Of a stretch of DNA of 64,000 nt, positions 26,236 to 41,459 are shown piece after piece. Source of the DNA: Flaccisagitta enflata (lineage: Eukaryota > Chaetognatha > Sagittoidea > Aphragmophora); assembly GCA_965153355.1 (NCBI GenBank), contig OZ231126.1:90334001-90398000 (forward strand), in the 5' to 3' direction. Within the stretch, counting starts at the first letter, position 1. Each line of letters opens with the position of its first letter. Under the pieces are notes generated by a model. It was given only the letters and a program-made list of their open reading frames with translations. It was not told where the DNA came from and made no database searches. Position numbers and translations under genes: made by a program.

Positions 26236-26689
26236 ACACTCATATGTTTGACTAAGAACCTTGTTTATAAGAACATTGAGGCTCAGATGAGGAAGAAAAT
26301 AAGAACAATTGTAAGAACATCGTCAGCCTCAAATCTGAGGAATTCTAAGAACACCTGAACCTCATTCGTCGCCGCTAAGAACAATCCCATCAATGATAGG
26401 TGGATCAATATCCCTCACTATACTCAAACTGAGATGGAAAAGGGCCTTGCAAACCCTCACTGACTACTGACTAGTTAATATGCGCACCACTCCTAGTTTT
26501 CCATAAAACACAATCTGAAAAACATCCCATCTAATCTAGGCCAAAAGCTTACCAAAAGTAATCAAGGGCAATGATTGTTACCTAATTAACCAAAATTCAA
26601 GAAATCACTGGAGGGTATGACATTTTAGCTCTGGCTGGCAACTCGAAAAATAAGAACACCGCAAGAACAATTTGAGCCTCAAATTAACT

Positions 26690-27838
<1,149 letters not shown>

Positions 27839-27890
27839 TAACTTAGAAATAAGAACACTGAGCCTCAGAAAAAAATTATATGTTCTTATA

Positions 27891-27896
<6 letters not shown>

Positions 27897-27946
<50 letters not shown>

Positions 27947-27990
27947 AAAAGACAGAGAAAGAGAGAAAGACAGACAGACAGACAGACAGA
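27897..27990. repeat. (GA)n-(CAGA)n microsatellite
   Basis: It starts exactly at the right end of the TAAGAACA element. Confidence 0.9.
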
Positions 27991-28300
27991 TATTTAGATG
28001 CACAGATACACAGATATAGAAATGAACGACCGAACAACAGATCAATAAAGGAACAAAATGCAAAGAACCAAAAAATGAAATGGGGAAAAATAAGGAATGA
28101 AAGCAAGAGTGAGAAAGAAGAAAAAAATGCCCATTAAGTTGGTCAGAAGCGTAAAAATAACGTAAAACATAAAATCAAACAATCTTTTATCCGGCCGAGT
28201 CGAGTCTAAATCACAGATGTTGTAGCAAACGATATGGTGGTGATGGTGCTGATGGCCTCATGACGTTCATTTAGCGGTTCAAAGTACGATCGTTTTAATG
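27991..28300. other. Spacer, no gene recognised
   Basis: A-rich unique sequence. Confidence 0.35.
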
Positions 28301-28365
<65 letters not shown>

Positions 28366-28366
28366 T

Positions 28367-28413
<47 letters not shown>

Positions 28414-28477
28414 GAGGAGGAGGAGGAGGAGGAGGAGGAGGAGGAGGAGATGATGATGACAATGATGATGATGATAC

Positions 28478-28552
<75 letters not shown>

Positions 28553-28586
28553 AGTAATGATAATTTTGATGATTATCATCTTGATT

Positions 28587-28648
<62 letters not shown>
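28301..28648. repeat. (ATC)n-(GAG)n-(GAT)n inverted triplet array
   Basis: About 112 bp of ATC, a 36-bp GAG run, then about 200 bp of GAT with interruptions near 28455-28478 and 28551-28590. The ATC and GAT arms are complementary. Confidence 0.95.
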
Positions 28649-28734
28649 AGTGACAATTCTAATGGGTACTGATGGGTTGTCGAAGGATCTCGCGCCCAGG
28701 GAGTTGTACTGGGCGCCAGGGAGGAGCTGAAAAG

Positions 28735-28915
28735 GAGGAGATGAGGATAATGAGGAGCAAGATAGACAAGGAAGTTGAGGAGGAAGAGAATGATAAGCAA
28801 GGGATAGTCAAAGAGGATGAGGACGAGGACCAGGGGATAGACAAGGAGGATAAGGAGGAAGAGAATGAGGAGCAGGGGATAGACAAGGAGGAGGAGGGGG
28901 AGGAGGAGGACGAGA
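28735..28915. repeat. Purine-rich degenerate repeat (GGGATAGACAAGGAGGA)
   Basis: 'aggggatagacaaggagga' and 'gagaatgaggagca' words recur about three times. The open frame across it is Glu/Lys-rich read-through. Confidence 0.75.
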
Positions 28916-29004
28916 AGGGAGTGAGGGCCGTGGGCCTTAGGGGAGATTGAGAAGGGGCGGAAACATGATGAAGATATGCAGGAGTCTAGGAGGACATTGT
29001 ACGG

Positions 29005-29667
29005 ATGCACAGTGCCCCGGATCCCACCACCACAAAAAATAAGTACCCGTCACCCCCCTATCACCCCCCTATCACCGCCGATTCACCTACACAGTGCCCC
29101 GGATCCCACCACCACAAAAAATAAGTACCCGTCACCCCCCTATCACCCCCCTATCACGACGATTCACCTACACAGTGCCCCGGATCCCACCACCACAAAA
29201 AATAAGTACCCGTCACCCCCCTATCACCCCCCTATCACCGCCGATTCACCTACACAGTGCCCCGGATCCCACCACCACAAAAAATAAGTACCGTCACCCC
29301 CTATCACCCCTATCACCGCCGATTCACCTACACAGTGCCCCGGATCCCTACAAAAATAAGTGCCCGTCACCCTATCACCCCCCTATCACCGCCGATTCAC
29401 CTACACAGTGCCCCGGATCCCACCACCACAAAAAATAAGTACCCGTCACCCCCCTATCACCCCCCTATCACCGCCGATTCACCTACACAGTGCCCCGGAT
29501 CCCACCACCACAAAAAATAAGTACCCGTCACCCCCCTATCACCCCCCTATCACCACCGATTCACCTACACAGTGCCCCGGATCCCACCACCACAAAAAAT
29601 AAGTACCCGTCACCCCCCTATCACCCCCCTATCACCGCCGATTCACCTACACAGTGCCCCGGATCCT
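29005..29667. repeat. 82-bp minisatellite, ~8 copies
   Basis: The unit runs from 'agtgccccggatcccaccac' through 'aaaaaataagtacccgtcac' to 'caccgccgattcacctacac'. One unit near 29290-29400 carries small deletions. The rest are nearly identical, which suggests recent homogenisation. Confidence 0.97.
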
Positions 29668-30085
29668 GCACAAGGCCGCCGTCCCTCCCACCTCCACATT
29701 TCATTTTTTGCCCTATTAGTTCCTACAGACTGTGTACATAGTTATCACTCATCTTCTTTATTCTATAAAAAAGCTAAACCTGATTTTTGCGGGCCTGCTT
29801 TGCCCTAGAGAAAGTAAACTATGATGTTCTAACTAATCCCAGTTTCATTTTTGTTGAAACTGATATTCTAGAAAACAGCTAACATATTCTGGAAAGCTGT
29901 ACTACAATATGCGAATGTAACTGATGTGAATTTTACAGCTCTAAGCCTCGGCTCACTAAAGAATCAGCAATGCAATGGTCTGTTATATTTTTATGATATC
30001 TTAAAACAAGTGACGCGGGGTCACAATATCGTTGAGGATGGGTGGGCAGCCCCATTCCCACACACACACATATACAACAGGTCGC
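29668..30085. other. Spacer, no gene recognised
   Basis: Unique sequence with no supported gene. Confidence 0.35.
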
Positions 30086-30740
30086 CCAAGGGCAATATGT
30101 CATATGTGGTCAGCGATACCCGTTGCCCTGCTTTGAGTGATTGTGAATTGGAGTGAGGGGAAGCAGGGCAGCGGCCCCGAAGGGGACGATGTCCTGTAGA
30201 ACACAGGGGAGATTTTGTTTTTCCTGCCTCAAGAAGTGGATGAGATGCTGACTGAAGGCCTTCAAGAGCCTTAACTGAGGTCTAAGAAGGGTGATGTAAG
30301 GCCTGAGAATGTCAATCGGAAGCTTGAGATAGCTGGCCCCGAGAATTTGGATTTGAGGCCTGAGAGGCCAGGTTTGAGACCTGAGAGGCTGGATTTGAGA
30401 CCTGAGAGGCTGGATTTGAGGCCTGAGAGGCCAGGTTTGAGACCTGAGAGGCTGGATTTGAGACCTGAGAGGCTATATTTGAGGCCTGAGAGGGTGGATT
30501 TGAGGCCTAAGAGGCTGGATTCGAGGCCTGAGAGGGTGGATTTGAGGCCTAAGAGGCTTGATTTGAGGCCTGAGAGGTCAAATTTGAGGCCTGAGAAGTC
30601 AGATTTAAGGCCTGAGGGGTCCAATGTGGGGGAGGGACAAACAAACGAACAAACGAACGAACAAACGGACGAAGGAATGAAAGTCCCCTGTGTTCTACAG
30701 GACATCGTCCCCTTCGGGGCCGCTGCCCAAAAAGCTTCTA
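30086..30740. mobile_element. Foldback composite element FB, copy 2
   Basis: The left module has 'ggtcagcgatacccgttgcc' and a 45-bp arm at 30166-30210 starting GGGCAGCGGCCCCGAAGGGG. The exact inverse complement of that arm, all 45 bp, lies at 30684-30728. The loop holds a minisatellite (about 30285-30620) of 'ggatttgaggcctgagaggc' units, about 21-24 bp, roughly 14 copies, and then a GAAC/AAAC tetranucleotide run. It is the best-preserved FB copy. Confidence 0.85.
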
Positions 30741-30969
30741 AAACGCTCATTTTGCTACAATTGGACTGGTGCTCACAGACGCACTGACAGACGGACGGAC
30801 AAAACCTCAAAGAGTTGTGTGTCCACAACTAAAAAGATACCGATGTTTCTTCCTTTTGTCTGTTTTAAATTTCGCTGTTTTAACATAACGCCAGACAAAG
30901 GATCAAGATGGCAAAAGTATGATTACAAGAACGGATACACAGGCCAAGACGATGCGCCGGGCGTTATTT

Positions 30970-31270
30970 ATTCTTAGACCTATCCCTAGCTCCATTAGAC
31001 CTATCCCTAGCTCTACCAGACCTATCCTGAGCTCTATCTGACCAATCCAACCTATCACCAGCTCTATCAGACCTATCTCTAGCTCTATCAGACCTATCCT
31101 GAGCTCTATCAGACCTATCCTGAGCTCTATCAACCTATCCCTAACTCTAACAGACCTATCCTGAGCTCTATCATACCTATCCCGAGCTCTACCAGAACTA
31201 TCCCCAGCTCCATCAGACCTATCCGACCTATCATCAGCTCTATCAGACCTATCCCCAGCTCTATCAGACC
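30970..31270. repeat. 21-bp minisatellite, ~14 copies
   Basis: The unit is 'agacctatccctagctctatc' with TGAG/CCAG variants and a few shortened copies. Confidence 0.92.
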
Positions 31271-31359
31271 TAACCGTTGCTGATTATTTTAGTAGATGAA
31301 ATAACGAGTATCAATAATGATGATCGAAATGAGCTTTCAATTGATTTCAAACATTTTTT

Positions 31360-31580
31360 GCGATTTTTCATTTGAGCGTGACCAATGGATGGACGGATGG
31401 ACGGACGGACAGAGCCTCATATAGAGGTGCTTTGGCGCACCTAGAAATCATCAAAGCATATTTCTGAATCATTTCCAGTGATTTTTGCTTCTTTTAAAGA
31501 TTTTCAACTTGAGCGTTACCGACCAACCAACCAACCGACCAACAGACAGAGCTAGTTATAGAGGTGCTATGGCGCACCTA
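31360..31580 (-). repeat. Two HE2 hairpin ends in tandem
   Basis: Each has 'gagcgt(g/t)acc', a run of GGAC or CCAACCGACC words, and a terminal hairpin: AGGTGCTTTGGCGCACCT (31425-31442) followed by AGAAA, and AGGTGCTATGGCGCACCT (31562-31579) followed by AAAAA. Their 5' limits are unclear. Confidence 0.7.
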
Positions 31581-31697
31581 AAAAAATACTCTTGCCCACC
31601 TCGATCTCCCAAATGGCATTATGCTTTTTGTTTTTTGTTTTTTTTTCTTTTCAATTCTCAATTCTCTCTCTCTCTAACTTAGTCACTGTCTCTCTAT

Positions 31698-31704
31698 ATC
31701 TCTC

Positions 31705-31792
<88 letters not shown>
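31698..31792. repeat. (CT)n microsatellite
   Basis: About 90 bp of CT with one TG change. Confidence 0.95.
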
Positions 31793-31796
<4 letters not shown>

Positions 31797-32649
31797 TGAA
31801 AACGTTGCCTCTACTTCAAATATCATAATTTATGCTTCATGCTAATTTGTATGATATCGTAAATCAACTTTTGCTTATATCTCCTTTCAAACTCAAAAGC
31901 GCAATTACGCGCAATAGAGTTAAATCCGGAGAGTGAATTGGAACTAGAGAGAAACAAGGAAAATACGTATTTTCCAAAATCCTAGAAAATCCTGTAACTT
32001 TTATGAGCGAATTTGGATTCCCATTACTTTGTATGTGAAATGAGAGAGAAACAATATGGGAAAACGTCTGTAAAAACGCTTTAAAATAAGATTTTTGAAA
32101 ATTTCTTTTTGGACTTAGCCCCTAGACGAGTCAATTGACGACATGAACTTAAAAAATTTGACCATTGAAATGACCGCTATGGCTACTTATTTTTCATGAA
32201 AAATTACTGTGGGATGATGAGGAAGGAGATTTGGGTAGATGATGATGCGCGAGAGGAAACACTATGAGGAGAGACGAAAATGTAAAATCTTAACCACTTT
32301 TTGCCACTTGTTTACGCAAAACCACCTCCTTTTACCCACCCCCATTTCCCCCACCCCTAATCAACCTCCACCTCCTTCTCCCCACCTCTAACCCCTTCGC
32401 CCCAAATCACCCTCCATCCCCCTTTACCCACCCTCTCCTCTGCCCCCTATCCCTGCTTTTACTTTTACCTTCCACTGACTTTTTTTTTAAATCATCAGTT
32501 TATTCAAAACAGTCCCCGCTTTTTCTTGCCCAAGTTCGCCCTTTCTTTTACAGTATTTCATTCTTTCTTTCTTCTCTTCTTTAGATTACTTTTTTGGACA
32601 CATTTTTTATTTGGGATACTCTGTTTCTTTCTGTCTTTCTTTCCTTCTT

Positions 32650-32656
<7 letters not shown>
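31793..32656. other. Spacer, no gene recognised
   Basis: Unique sequence; 32330-32460 is C-rich ('cacccccatttcccccaccc'). Confidence 0.35.
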
Positions 32657-32694
<38 letters not shown>

Positions 32695-32870
32695 TCTTTG
32701 TTTCTTGATTTTTTTTCTTTCTTACCTTTTATTTCTTTTTTTCTTTTTGGGCAGCGGTCCCAAAGGATTATACAAAATTGTCGATCTTAGACAATTGAGC
32801 TTTAATGTGTACAAAAAGAAAGTTGCGGGTTCAATTCTTAATGCATCGTCACCCATCTAAGATATGTCAT
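32657..32870. repeat. Poly-T, then FB-module fragment and tRNA-like 3' half
   Basis: A T tract (32657-32693) precedes 'gggcagcggtcccaaagg', which matches the FB arm. Downstream, 'gcgggttcaattctt' resembles a B box. The combination is weak but recurs in style at 34995. Confidence 0.4.
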
Positions 32871-33066
32871 ATCATTTGATGACCTGAGAAATTTGCCAGG
32901 CCAGGCCCCCGCTCACGTGGTCAGACCCTCAACACCTTATATATCATTATAGAGCTGTTGGTCATAAGCCTCTCCTGGGCCGCTAACCCGTTGACCCGAT
33001 TCACTCGGAGTTGATCATATGACACTTAAGCAACCTGTTTTTTTCTCATTTTATCCGTCAATTTTC

Positions 33067-33298
<232 letters not shown>

Positions 33299-33447
33299 TT
33301 ATCCCTCCTCCCCACCCCTTGAATCTTCTTCCCACATCACCCTGCCACCACTCTCACTTCTTCTCACCTTCTTTCTGTCGAGACTTCAGACTTTTTCTGT
33401 TGGCTATCACTCAACAACAGACAAGAGTCGAAAGATTGAGAGTGAAA

Positions 33448-33450
<3 letters not shown>

Positions 33451-33478
<28 letters not shown>

Positions 33479-33571
33479 AGAAGAAGAAGAAGACGAAGAA
33501 GAAGAGAAGAAGAAGAAGAAGAAGAAGAAGAAGAAGAAGAAGAAGAAGAAGAAGAAGAAGAAGAAGAAGAA

Positions 33572-33603
<32 letters not shown>

Positions 33604-33605
33604 AC
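33451..33605. repeat. (GAA)n microsatellite
   Basis: About 150 bp of GAA with GAC/GAG changes. Poly-Glu, poly-Lys and poly-Arg frames here are read-through. Confidence 0.95.
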
Positions 33606-33714
33606 TTGGAGGCAAAAAAGAGTGGAAGAGTAGTCAACAGCCTCGGCCATCAGTTTTCATTGCAAAACTTTCGAGACCGGGTTCTACAGAAAACCCAATC
33701 AAGTACTTTCTTCA

Positions 33715-33812
33715 TGGTCGCCGCCCCTGCTAAAGTGCTTCAATAGACTCCTACATCATTGTCCTCGCCCACCCGCACGCGATTAAGGTCTCCGTGTATC
33801 CGGCCTTGTTTT
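33715..33812 (+). repeat. HE1 fragment, ACAAGGCC-side end only
   Basis: 'cgcccctgctaaagtgcttc', 'cgcccacccgcacgcgatta' and 'gtatccggccttgtttt' remain; the hairpin half is absent. Confidence 0.75.
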
Positions 33813-34470
33813 CTCTTAGTTAACCATAATTACACATTGTCCAGTGGTGAAGCATTTAATGAGTTCAACTCTTTACATACAAGCCGGAGTGGTAATCCTA
33901 TCGTCGCCTGTATGCTACAACGAACCTGATTGCGTTCTTGCAATTGTAGAAAGCGATTCAATCGCATATGACTACTTTACAACAACCACCATCACTACGA
34001 GAGGATGAACACCGCTTGACCACTCGTCTTCCGCGATCACTTGACTAGAATGACTACTTGACCACTTCGAGTCGGTAACTCAATCAATCAATCATCCAAT
34101 CACGCGCGTGATTCGTAAATTTGAAGTGTGTGAACTCGTAGCAGTGACCCGACGCGCGCGCGCGAGCACGTGGTCAGCTCAAACGCAGACACACACATTC
34201 TCTTAGTTGTAACACAATCAGGATGACCCTACATTTATCTTGATACCGTACCCACATACGCACGCACCGGTTTCACACTACTCACCGATGCCCCCCATCT
34301 CTAGAGGCGCGCGCGTGCGTTTTGTACTTGTAACCATTTAACGATGAACCCACGCGCACGAAATTTCCGGTAAATGCAACTTCTAAATATTGTAACTTTG
34401 TTACATATTTCATCTGATGTCGGTTAAATTTTCAAGAGGAAAAAAAACGATTGCAAGCGGATGTCCGGTG
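33813..34470. other. Spacer, no gene recognised
   Basis: Unique sequence with CpG-rich words such as 'gacgcgcgcgcgcgagcacg' near 34150. Confidence 0.35.
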
Positions 34471-34473
34471 AAA

Positions 34474-34650
34474 TGCAGAGGTGAGATGCAGGAGTGAGAT
34501 GCAGGGGTGAGATACATGGGTGAGATGCAGGGGTGAGATGCAGGGGTGAGATGCAGGGGTGTGATGCAGGGGTGTGATACAGGGGTGAGATACAGGGGTA
34601 TGATGCAGGGGTGAGATGCAGAGGTGAGATGCAGAGGTGAGATGCTAAAG
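34474..34650. repeat. 13-bp minisatellite (GGGGTGAGATGCA)
   Basis: About 13 copies with GATACA and GTGTGATGC variants. Confidence 0.93.
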
Positions 34651-34733
34651 TGAGCTAGACGATATCTGTAGTTTCCCTGCGCGCAATGATTGTCTTTCAT
34701 TAGTTCTTTCATTAAGCATTTTATCAAAAAGCC

Positions 34734-34734
<1 letters not shown>

Positions 34735-34828
<94 letters not shown>
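34735..34828. repeat. (CT)n microsatellite
   Basis: About 94 bp of CT. Confidence 0.95.
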
Positions 34829-34832
<4 letters not shown>

Positions 34833-34989
34833 TTTCTCTCAGAATTGAGAATGATTTGTAGAAGAGGATAACATTTCCGTTGTAAGGTGTTTGCAAAAAT
34901 AAATTCCTGATGGCAAATCAGTCTCCTTAATTTTTTGGCCGTGTTCAGCGATTTCAATTTCTCTATTTCTCTTTTCCCAATTCCCATTC

Positions 34990-35040
34990 TTTTGGGCAGT
35001 GGTCCTGAAACGGCTGTGGACCTATGCTTTAAAAAGAAAG
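34990..35040. repeat. FB-module fragment
   Basis: 'tttgggcagtggtcctgaaa' and 'ggacctatgct' match the FB arm ('gggcagcggccccgaa', 'gacctatgct'). The rest of the element is not recognisable. Confidence 0.45.
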
Positions 35041-35843
<803 letters not shown>

Positions 35844-35952
35844 TTCTGCACACCTGCATTCCCACACAACGTGCGCAACGAGTTTGGAGGTGTGGAAATC
35901 ATCTGTTAACTTTAACTTACATTTGTGGTGGCGTAGGGCTGAAAGTGTTAGA

Positions 35953-36090
35953 CTGATAGATGGATAGATTGATGGACGTATGGATGGACGGATGGACGGA
36001 TGAATGGATGGATGGATGTATGAATGGATGATTGACGGATGGATGGATAGATGGATGGTCGGATGGATAGTCGGATGGATGGATTGATTC
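35953..36090. repeat. Degenerate (GGAT)n array
   Basis: TGGA/GGAC/GGAT tetranucleotides with many substitutions. Confidence 0.9.
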
Positions 36091-36295
36091 AGCGTTCATG
36101 ATGATATTTTTTCCTCTATTTTGTAAGGATCAGATGTCAAGTTTCAAAATGCCGTCTTCACAGTTGCCTCTTTAAGATAATTTCTATAATTTATTAATCT
36201 TTTCAGTTTGGGTTTAGCAAGGGATGTTGTTACACCTGTTATGCAAATGATATGAGAGCCCCCCTCGATCACTGCACTATCACTTCTGAACATGT

Positions 36296-36565
<270 letters not shown>

Positions 36566-36801
36566 ATCACTCAAATCAGACACATGAGCGTAACCTCTTT
36601 TTTTCGGCACCCAAAAATTCGTTTTAAACTACTTTTAGGGTTTCCTCGAGACCTACTTATTTTTGTTTTCTTCTCGTTAAAATTTCTCTTTTGCCAGTTA
36701 ATTCTCGTTGTGAAATTCTACTCTGGTTTAATTTCTGAACGATTTCTCGTTCTTTCTTTCTTATTTTCTTTCTTTCTTATTCACTTTCTTTTTTTCATTC
36801 A

Positions 36802-37165
<364 letters not shown>

Positions 37166-37507
37166 GTTGGTTTTCCTATGGAATCTTTGCTCTCTTCAAC
37201 AAAGTCTGTGATCTACATTTTTCATCGTTAACGAGAGCAGAGGACTCAAAAAGCTTCTTCCGATCTCGATCATCATTTGATTGAAACTATCTTTCCTCTT
37301 ATGCTTTTTTTCCTATCTTTCTTGCTTCCTCATGTCTCATGTCTTGTCCATTTCTTTACCAAAGTCTCTCATTCTCTGGAATCCATTTCAATCATTATTG
37401 TCCACTTACCTCTCTTCTTTCCTTCTCTCGAGCGTCACATCTCCTTTTCACTGTTTACCAGTACCTCGTTACTAACTTTCCGCCTGAACACTTTCCTCCT
37501 CCTCGTC

Positions 37508-37572
37508 CTTCTTCTTCTTCTTCTTCTTCTTCTTCTTCTTCTTCTTCTTCTTCTTCTTCTTCTTCTTCTTCT

Positions 37573-37640
<68 letters not shown>

Positions 37641-37736
37641 TTCTTCTCCTCCACCACCACCACCACCTCCTCCTGTCGATCCCCTTGACCTCCCAACATT
37701 TCCATCGACTTAGCTTCCGTTTCGACGACCAACTTT

Positions 37737-37835
<99 letters not shown>

Positions 37836-37982
37836 TCTCTCTTACTCTCTTACTCTCTTCCTCTTTCTCCTTTTCTCCAGTCCTATTTTATTGCTCCTCT
37901 CGTCCTACTTATCCACCTAGTTTTCAGTAATTTTTCCAACTTTTTCCTTTCGCCATTTTATCTTTCATCTTCTCATTATTCT

Positions 37983-38014
<32 letters not shown>

Positions 38015-38074
38015 TTCTTCTTCTTCTTCTTCTTCTTCTTCTTCTTCTTCTTCTTCTTCTTCTTCTTCTACTTC
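37508..38074. repeat. (CTT)n, (CT)n and (CTT)n arrays
   Basis: CTT at 37508-37650, CT at 37740-37832 and CTT at 37979-38074, separated by short pyrimidine-rich spacers. Confidence 0.95.
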
Positions 38075-38140
38075 TTCTCTTTCACTTCCTAGTTTTTTTC
38101 TTCTTCTTTCTCTTTTTTTTCCCTGTTCATCCATCCTTAT

Positions 38141-38332
38141 TAGTCGCGTGCTACGCGACTTTACACCCCGCTTTGTCCGTCTGTCGGTTGGTTGGTCGGT
38201 CCCCATTTTACTTTATCGGCGTTTTTGAGCATTTTGAGCTCACCGGTCCTGCCCAAATGCCCCGGTGACATTCTCCATCACTGCCCCTGCCCACCCGCAC
38301 GCAACTAGGGTAGCCGTGTGTCTGGCCTTGTT
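38141..38332 (+). repeat. HE1 hairpin-ended element, good copy
   Basis: The terminal palindrome AGTCGCGTGCTACGCGACT is followed by 'ttacaccccgctttgtccg', 'gtctgtcggttggttggtcg', 'ctgcccacccgcacgcaact' and 'gtgtctggccttgtt'. Confidence 0.9.
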
Positions 38333-38400
38333 CCCTTACATTTGAGCTACGTCGTTTACTCTGGCCCTCATCTTTGAGATTAAGGCTAAAAAGTAAAAAT

Positions 38401-38468
38401 GGAGAAGAAGATGAAGAAGAAGAAGAAGAAGAAGAAGAAGAAGAAGAAGAAGAAGAAGAAGAAGAAGA

Positions 38469-38525
<57 letters not shown>
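38401..38525. repeat. (AAG)n-(GA)n compound array
   Basis: About 74 bp of AAG followed by about 52 bp of GA. Confidence 0.95.
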
Positions 38526-38529
<4 letters not shown>

Positions 38530-38765
38530 GCGCCAAATGTAGTACAAACCCTAATCCAAGCTGGATTTTGCAACATTGGGCAATTTTCCGATACGTTAAG
38601 TCGAGAGGCTAACATTTGCTATTTTGTTTCCCTTTTAGAAATATTGATCTGGTTTTTCAAGGAAACACTTGGAGGCGCCCTCGAGAGAGAGAAAAAGAAA
38701 GAAGGAATTATAAGTGGCAGGCAAGCTGCAACGACTGGCTTCTTATACCCGCTCCCTCCCCCCTT

Positions 38766-39095
<330 letters not shown>

Positions 39096-39179
39096 TATGA
39101 GGCTTTGTCCGTCCGTCTGTCCGGCGGTCCATCCGGGGTTCGCCACGCTCGAGTTGACATGTGCGAAAACACGCATTAA

Positions 39180-39905
39180 TTAATGATTCTGTTGCAGTTG
39201 TGAATCACAACTTGTGATTGTATTTGCGTGGGAATGGGGACGGGGATCGGGGTTATGCGCCACTGCACTATGGAATCGGCCCTTAATACCAGCAAGAAAT
39301 AACCTACCGAGTCGCAATTTGAAAATTTCACGATTTTCCACCGCAGCGTGGTGGTTCATGATCTGAATTTCTAATTTGACTATTTGTTAGGGCTTAAAAG
39401 TGCTTTTCAATACCCTTAACTTACCTCGTTACTATGGTTACCAGGCCCTTGTAAAAAAATGTGCAAAAAACAGCATTTTTCATTGAAGCATTGAGTACAG
39501 AAAATTTTCAGTCACATGTACGCGCTTTGGCATTTTGTCAAGTGCGTATCTAGACTAGCTCCATGCAAAAAATCTCCGGTGTGACTCAAAAATTGAGCCA
39601 GCAATGACTCTTCAAAGTTGCACCCGTCCAAAAAAAATTTTGCTTCAGAAATTCATAATTTTCTCTTTTTGCACAGTTTTCCACACATTCTCGCTATTAC
39701 ATATTGAAAGTACATCATATGCCGAGCAAATGTATATAAGGTTTTACCTGCGCCAGCTTGCGCCGGAGCACGATTTTTTTGGGATGAAAATTATAGGTCA
39801 TTTTTCTCATTTTTGAAAATGCTGTAAATCAGACATTTTCTACTCTAACTTGCTGAAATTTTGTATGAGCCACTCACTGGTCAACAACAATCTGTTTTTT
39901 TAATC
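39180..39905. other. Spacer, no gene recognised
   Basis: Unique AT-rich sequence; no transposon ends found. Confidence 0.35.
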
Positions 39906-39907
39906 AT

Positions 39908-40475
39908 TTTTCATTCATTCATTCATTCTTTCATTCATTCATTCATTCATTCATTCATTCATTCATTCATTCATTCATTCATTCATTCATTCATTCATTC
40001 ATTCATTCAATTCTTCTTTCTTATTGGGATTCAACCATCCATACCTTTCTTCTAATTCATTCATTCATTCATTCATTCATTCATTCATTCATTCATTTAT
40101 TCATTCATTCATTCATGCATTCATTTATTCATTACTCATTCTTCAACTAATCCAATTGTCAGTCGGTGATTTTTTAATAAATTTATCTCTTCAATCATTG
40201 TCAACAGATGCATGTTTTCATGCAAAGCATTGTTTCTCTTAGAAGGATTTTCATTTATTCATTCATTCATTTATTCATTTATTCATTCATTCATCAATTC
40301 ATTCATTCATATGTAAATTCATTAATTCATTCATTTTTTTGTTCCTTCATTCATTTATCTAGAGATGAAAAGAACAAACTGTTTGAAACTGACACTTGTT
40401 TCATTCATTCATTCATTCATTCATTCATTCATTCATTCATTCATTCATTCATTCATTCATTCATTCATTTGTTTA
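39908..40475. repeat. Four (ATTC)n arrays
   Basis: ATTC/TCAT tetranucleotide arrays at about 39908-40008, 40055-40135, 40250-40350 and 40400-40475, separated by unique segments of 50-120 bp. A similar array lies at 62366-62680. Confidence 0.95.
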
Positions 40476-40783
40476 TTCATTCAAGTTCAGTCTATATGGC
40501 GTTGAGCTTGTTGCTCCATGAAAGATTTGATTTTGTACAGTTACTTCAGAAGCGAGTTAGTAAAGATAAGCCGTACTTTTGACTTGCTCTGTCCGTCCGT
40601 TTCTATGATTTGAATGAACTCTTTATGAGGGGCTGTTCCTTCCCTATTTCATCAATTTCCTGCTTGCATGAACCATACCGACAGAACATGAGGATCATAA
40701 GATTTAGATTATGCCCAGATGGATATGGTCCCCCTCGTCTCGCCAAAATTAATAACTGTATTTTGGTTTTCAGCACCTCCATT

Positions 40784-40832
40784 TTTAGTCGCATGCCACG
40801 CAAATCTATAAACAAAACAAAAATCATGAAAA

Positions 40833-40871
<39 letters not shown>

Positions 40872-41209
40872 ATGAATCTTTCTCCTGAATAAAAAAAAAA
40901 CTTGTTGGACTGACGGACTAACCCATGGACAGTTGTGATTGTGTGTGTGGGGGGGGGGGAGAAATTGCATGCCTCTCCCCATCCACCTGCGATTGTTGAG
41001 TGCTACACGACTCCACACCCCGCTTTGTCGGTCCATCCATCTGTTAGTCCGTGCGTCGGTCCGTCTGTCGGTCCGTCTGTCACACTTTACTTTTTTGTTT
41101 TTTTGCTGTCTTTAGCCTCACTGCTTCTGTCCAAATGATCAAGTGACCTCAAATACAGCCCCTGCCCACCCACATGCAACTGGGGTAGCCGTGTATCCGA
41201 CCTTGTTTT
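40784..41209 (+). repeat. HE1 copies with poly-A between
   Basis: A hairpin-end fragment ('agtcgcatgccacgcaaatc', 40784) is followed by an A tract (40838-40870) and then a fuller HE1 copy (about 40994-41209): 'gagtgctacacgactccaca', 'ccccgctttgtcggtccatc', 'cccacccacatgcaactggg', 'gtatccgaccttgtttt'. Confidence 0.75.
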
Positions 41210-41459
41210 TCTTTCAAAGGAATTAGTCGTTATTTGACATCAAACATGCACTATGGGTTGCACATGCTTGAGAACCAGATGTAATCGAGCATATTTGAAA
41301 ATATTAAAAAGATTAAAGATGTATAATTTTGAGTATATTTCTATCATTCTTATTTCTTTTGTATATATGAAAAAAAATAAATATCATGACTTCATTCGTT
41401 TTTAGCATTTTCTGAGTTTCAAATCATTCATGATACTTTTCATGATTAAACAATAAATA
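41210..41459. other. AT-rich spacer
   Basis: No gene or repeat seen. Confidence 0.3.

Noticed and set aside
28672-28950. Acidic 92-residue frame
   Set aside because: Glu/Lys-rich translation of a purine-rich degenerate repeat.
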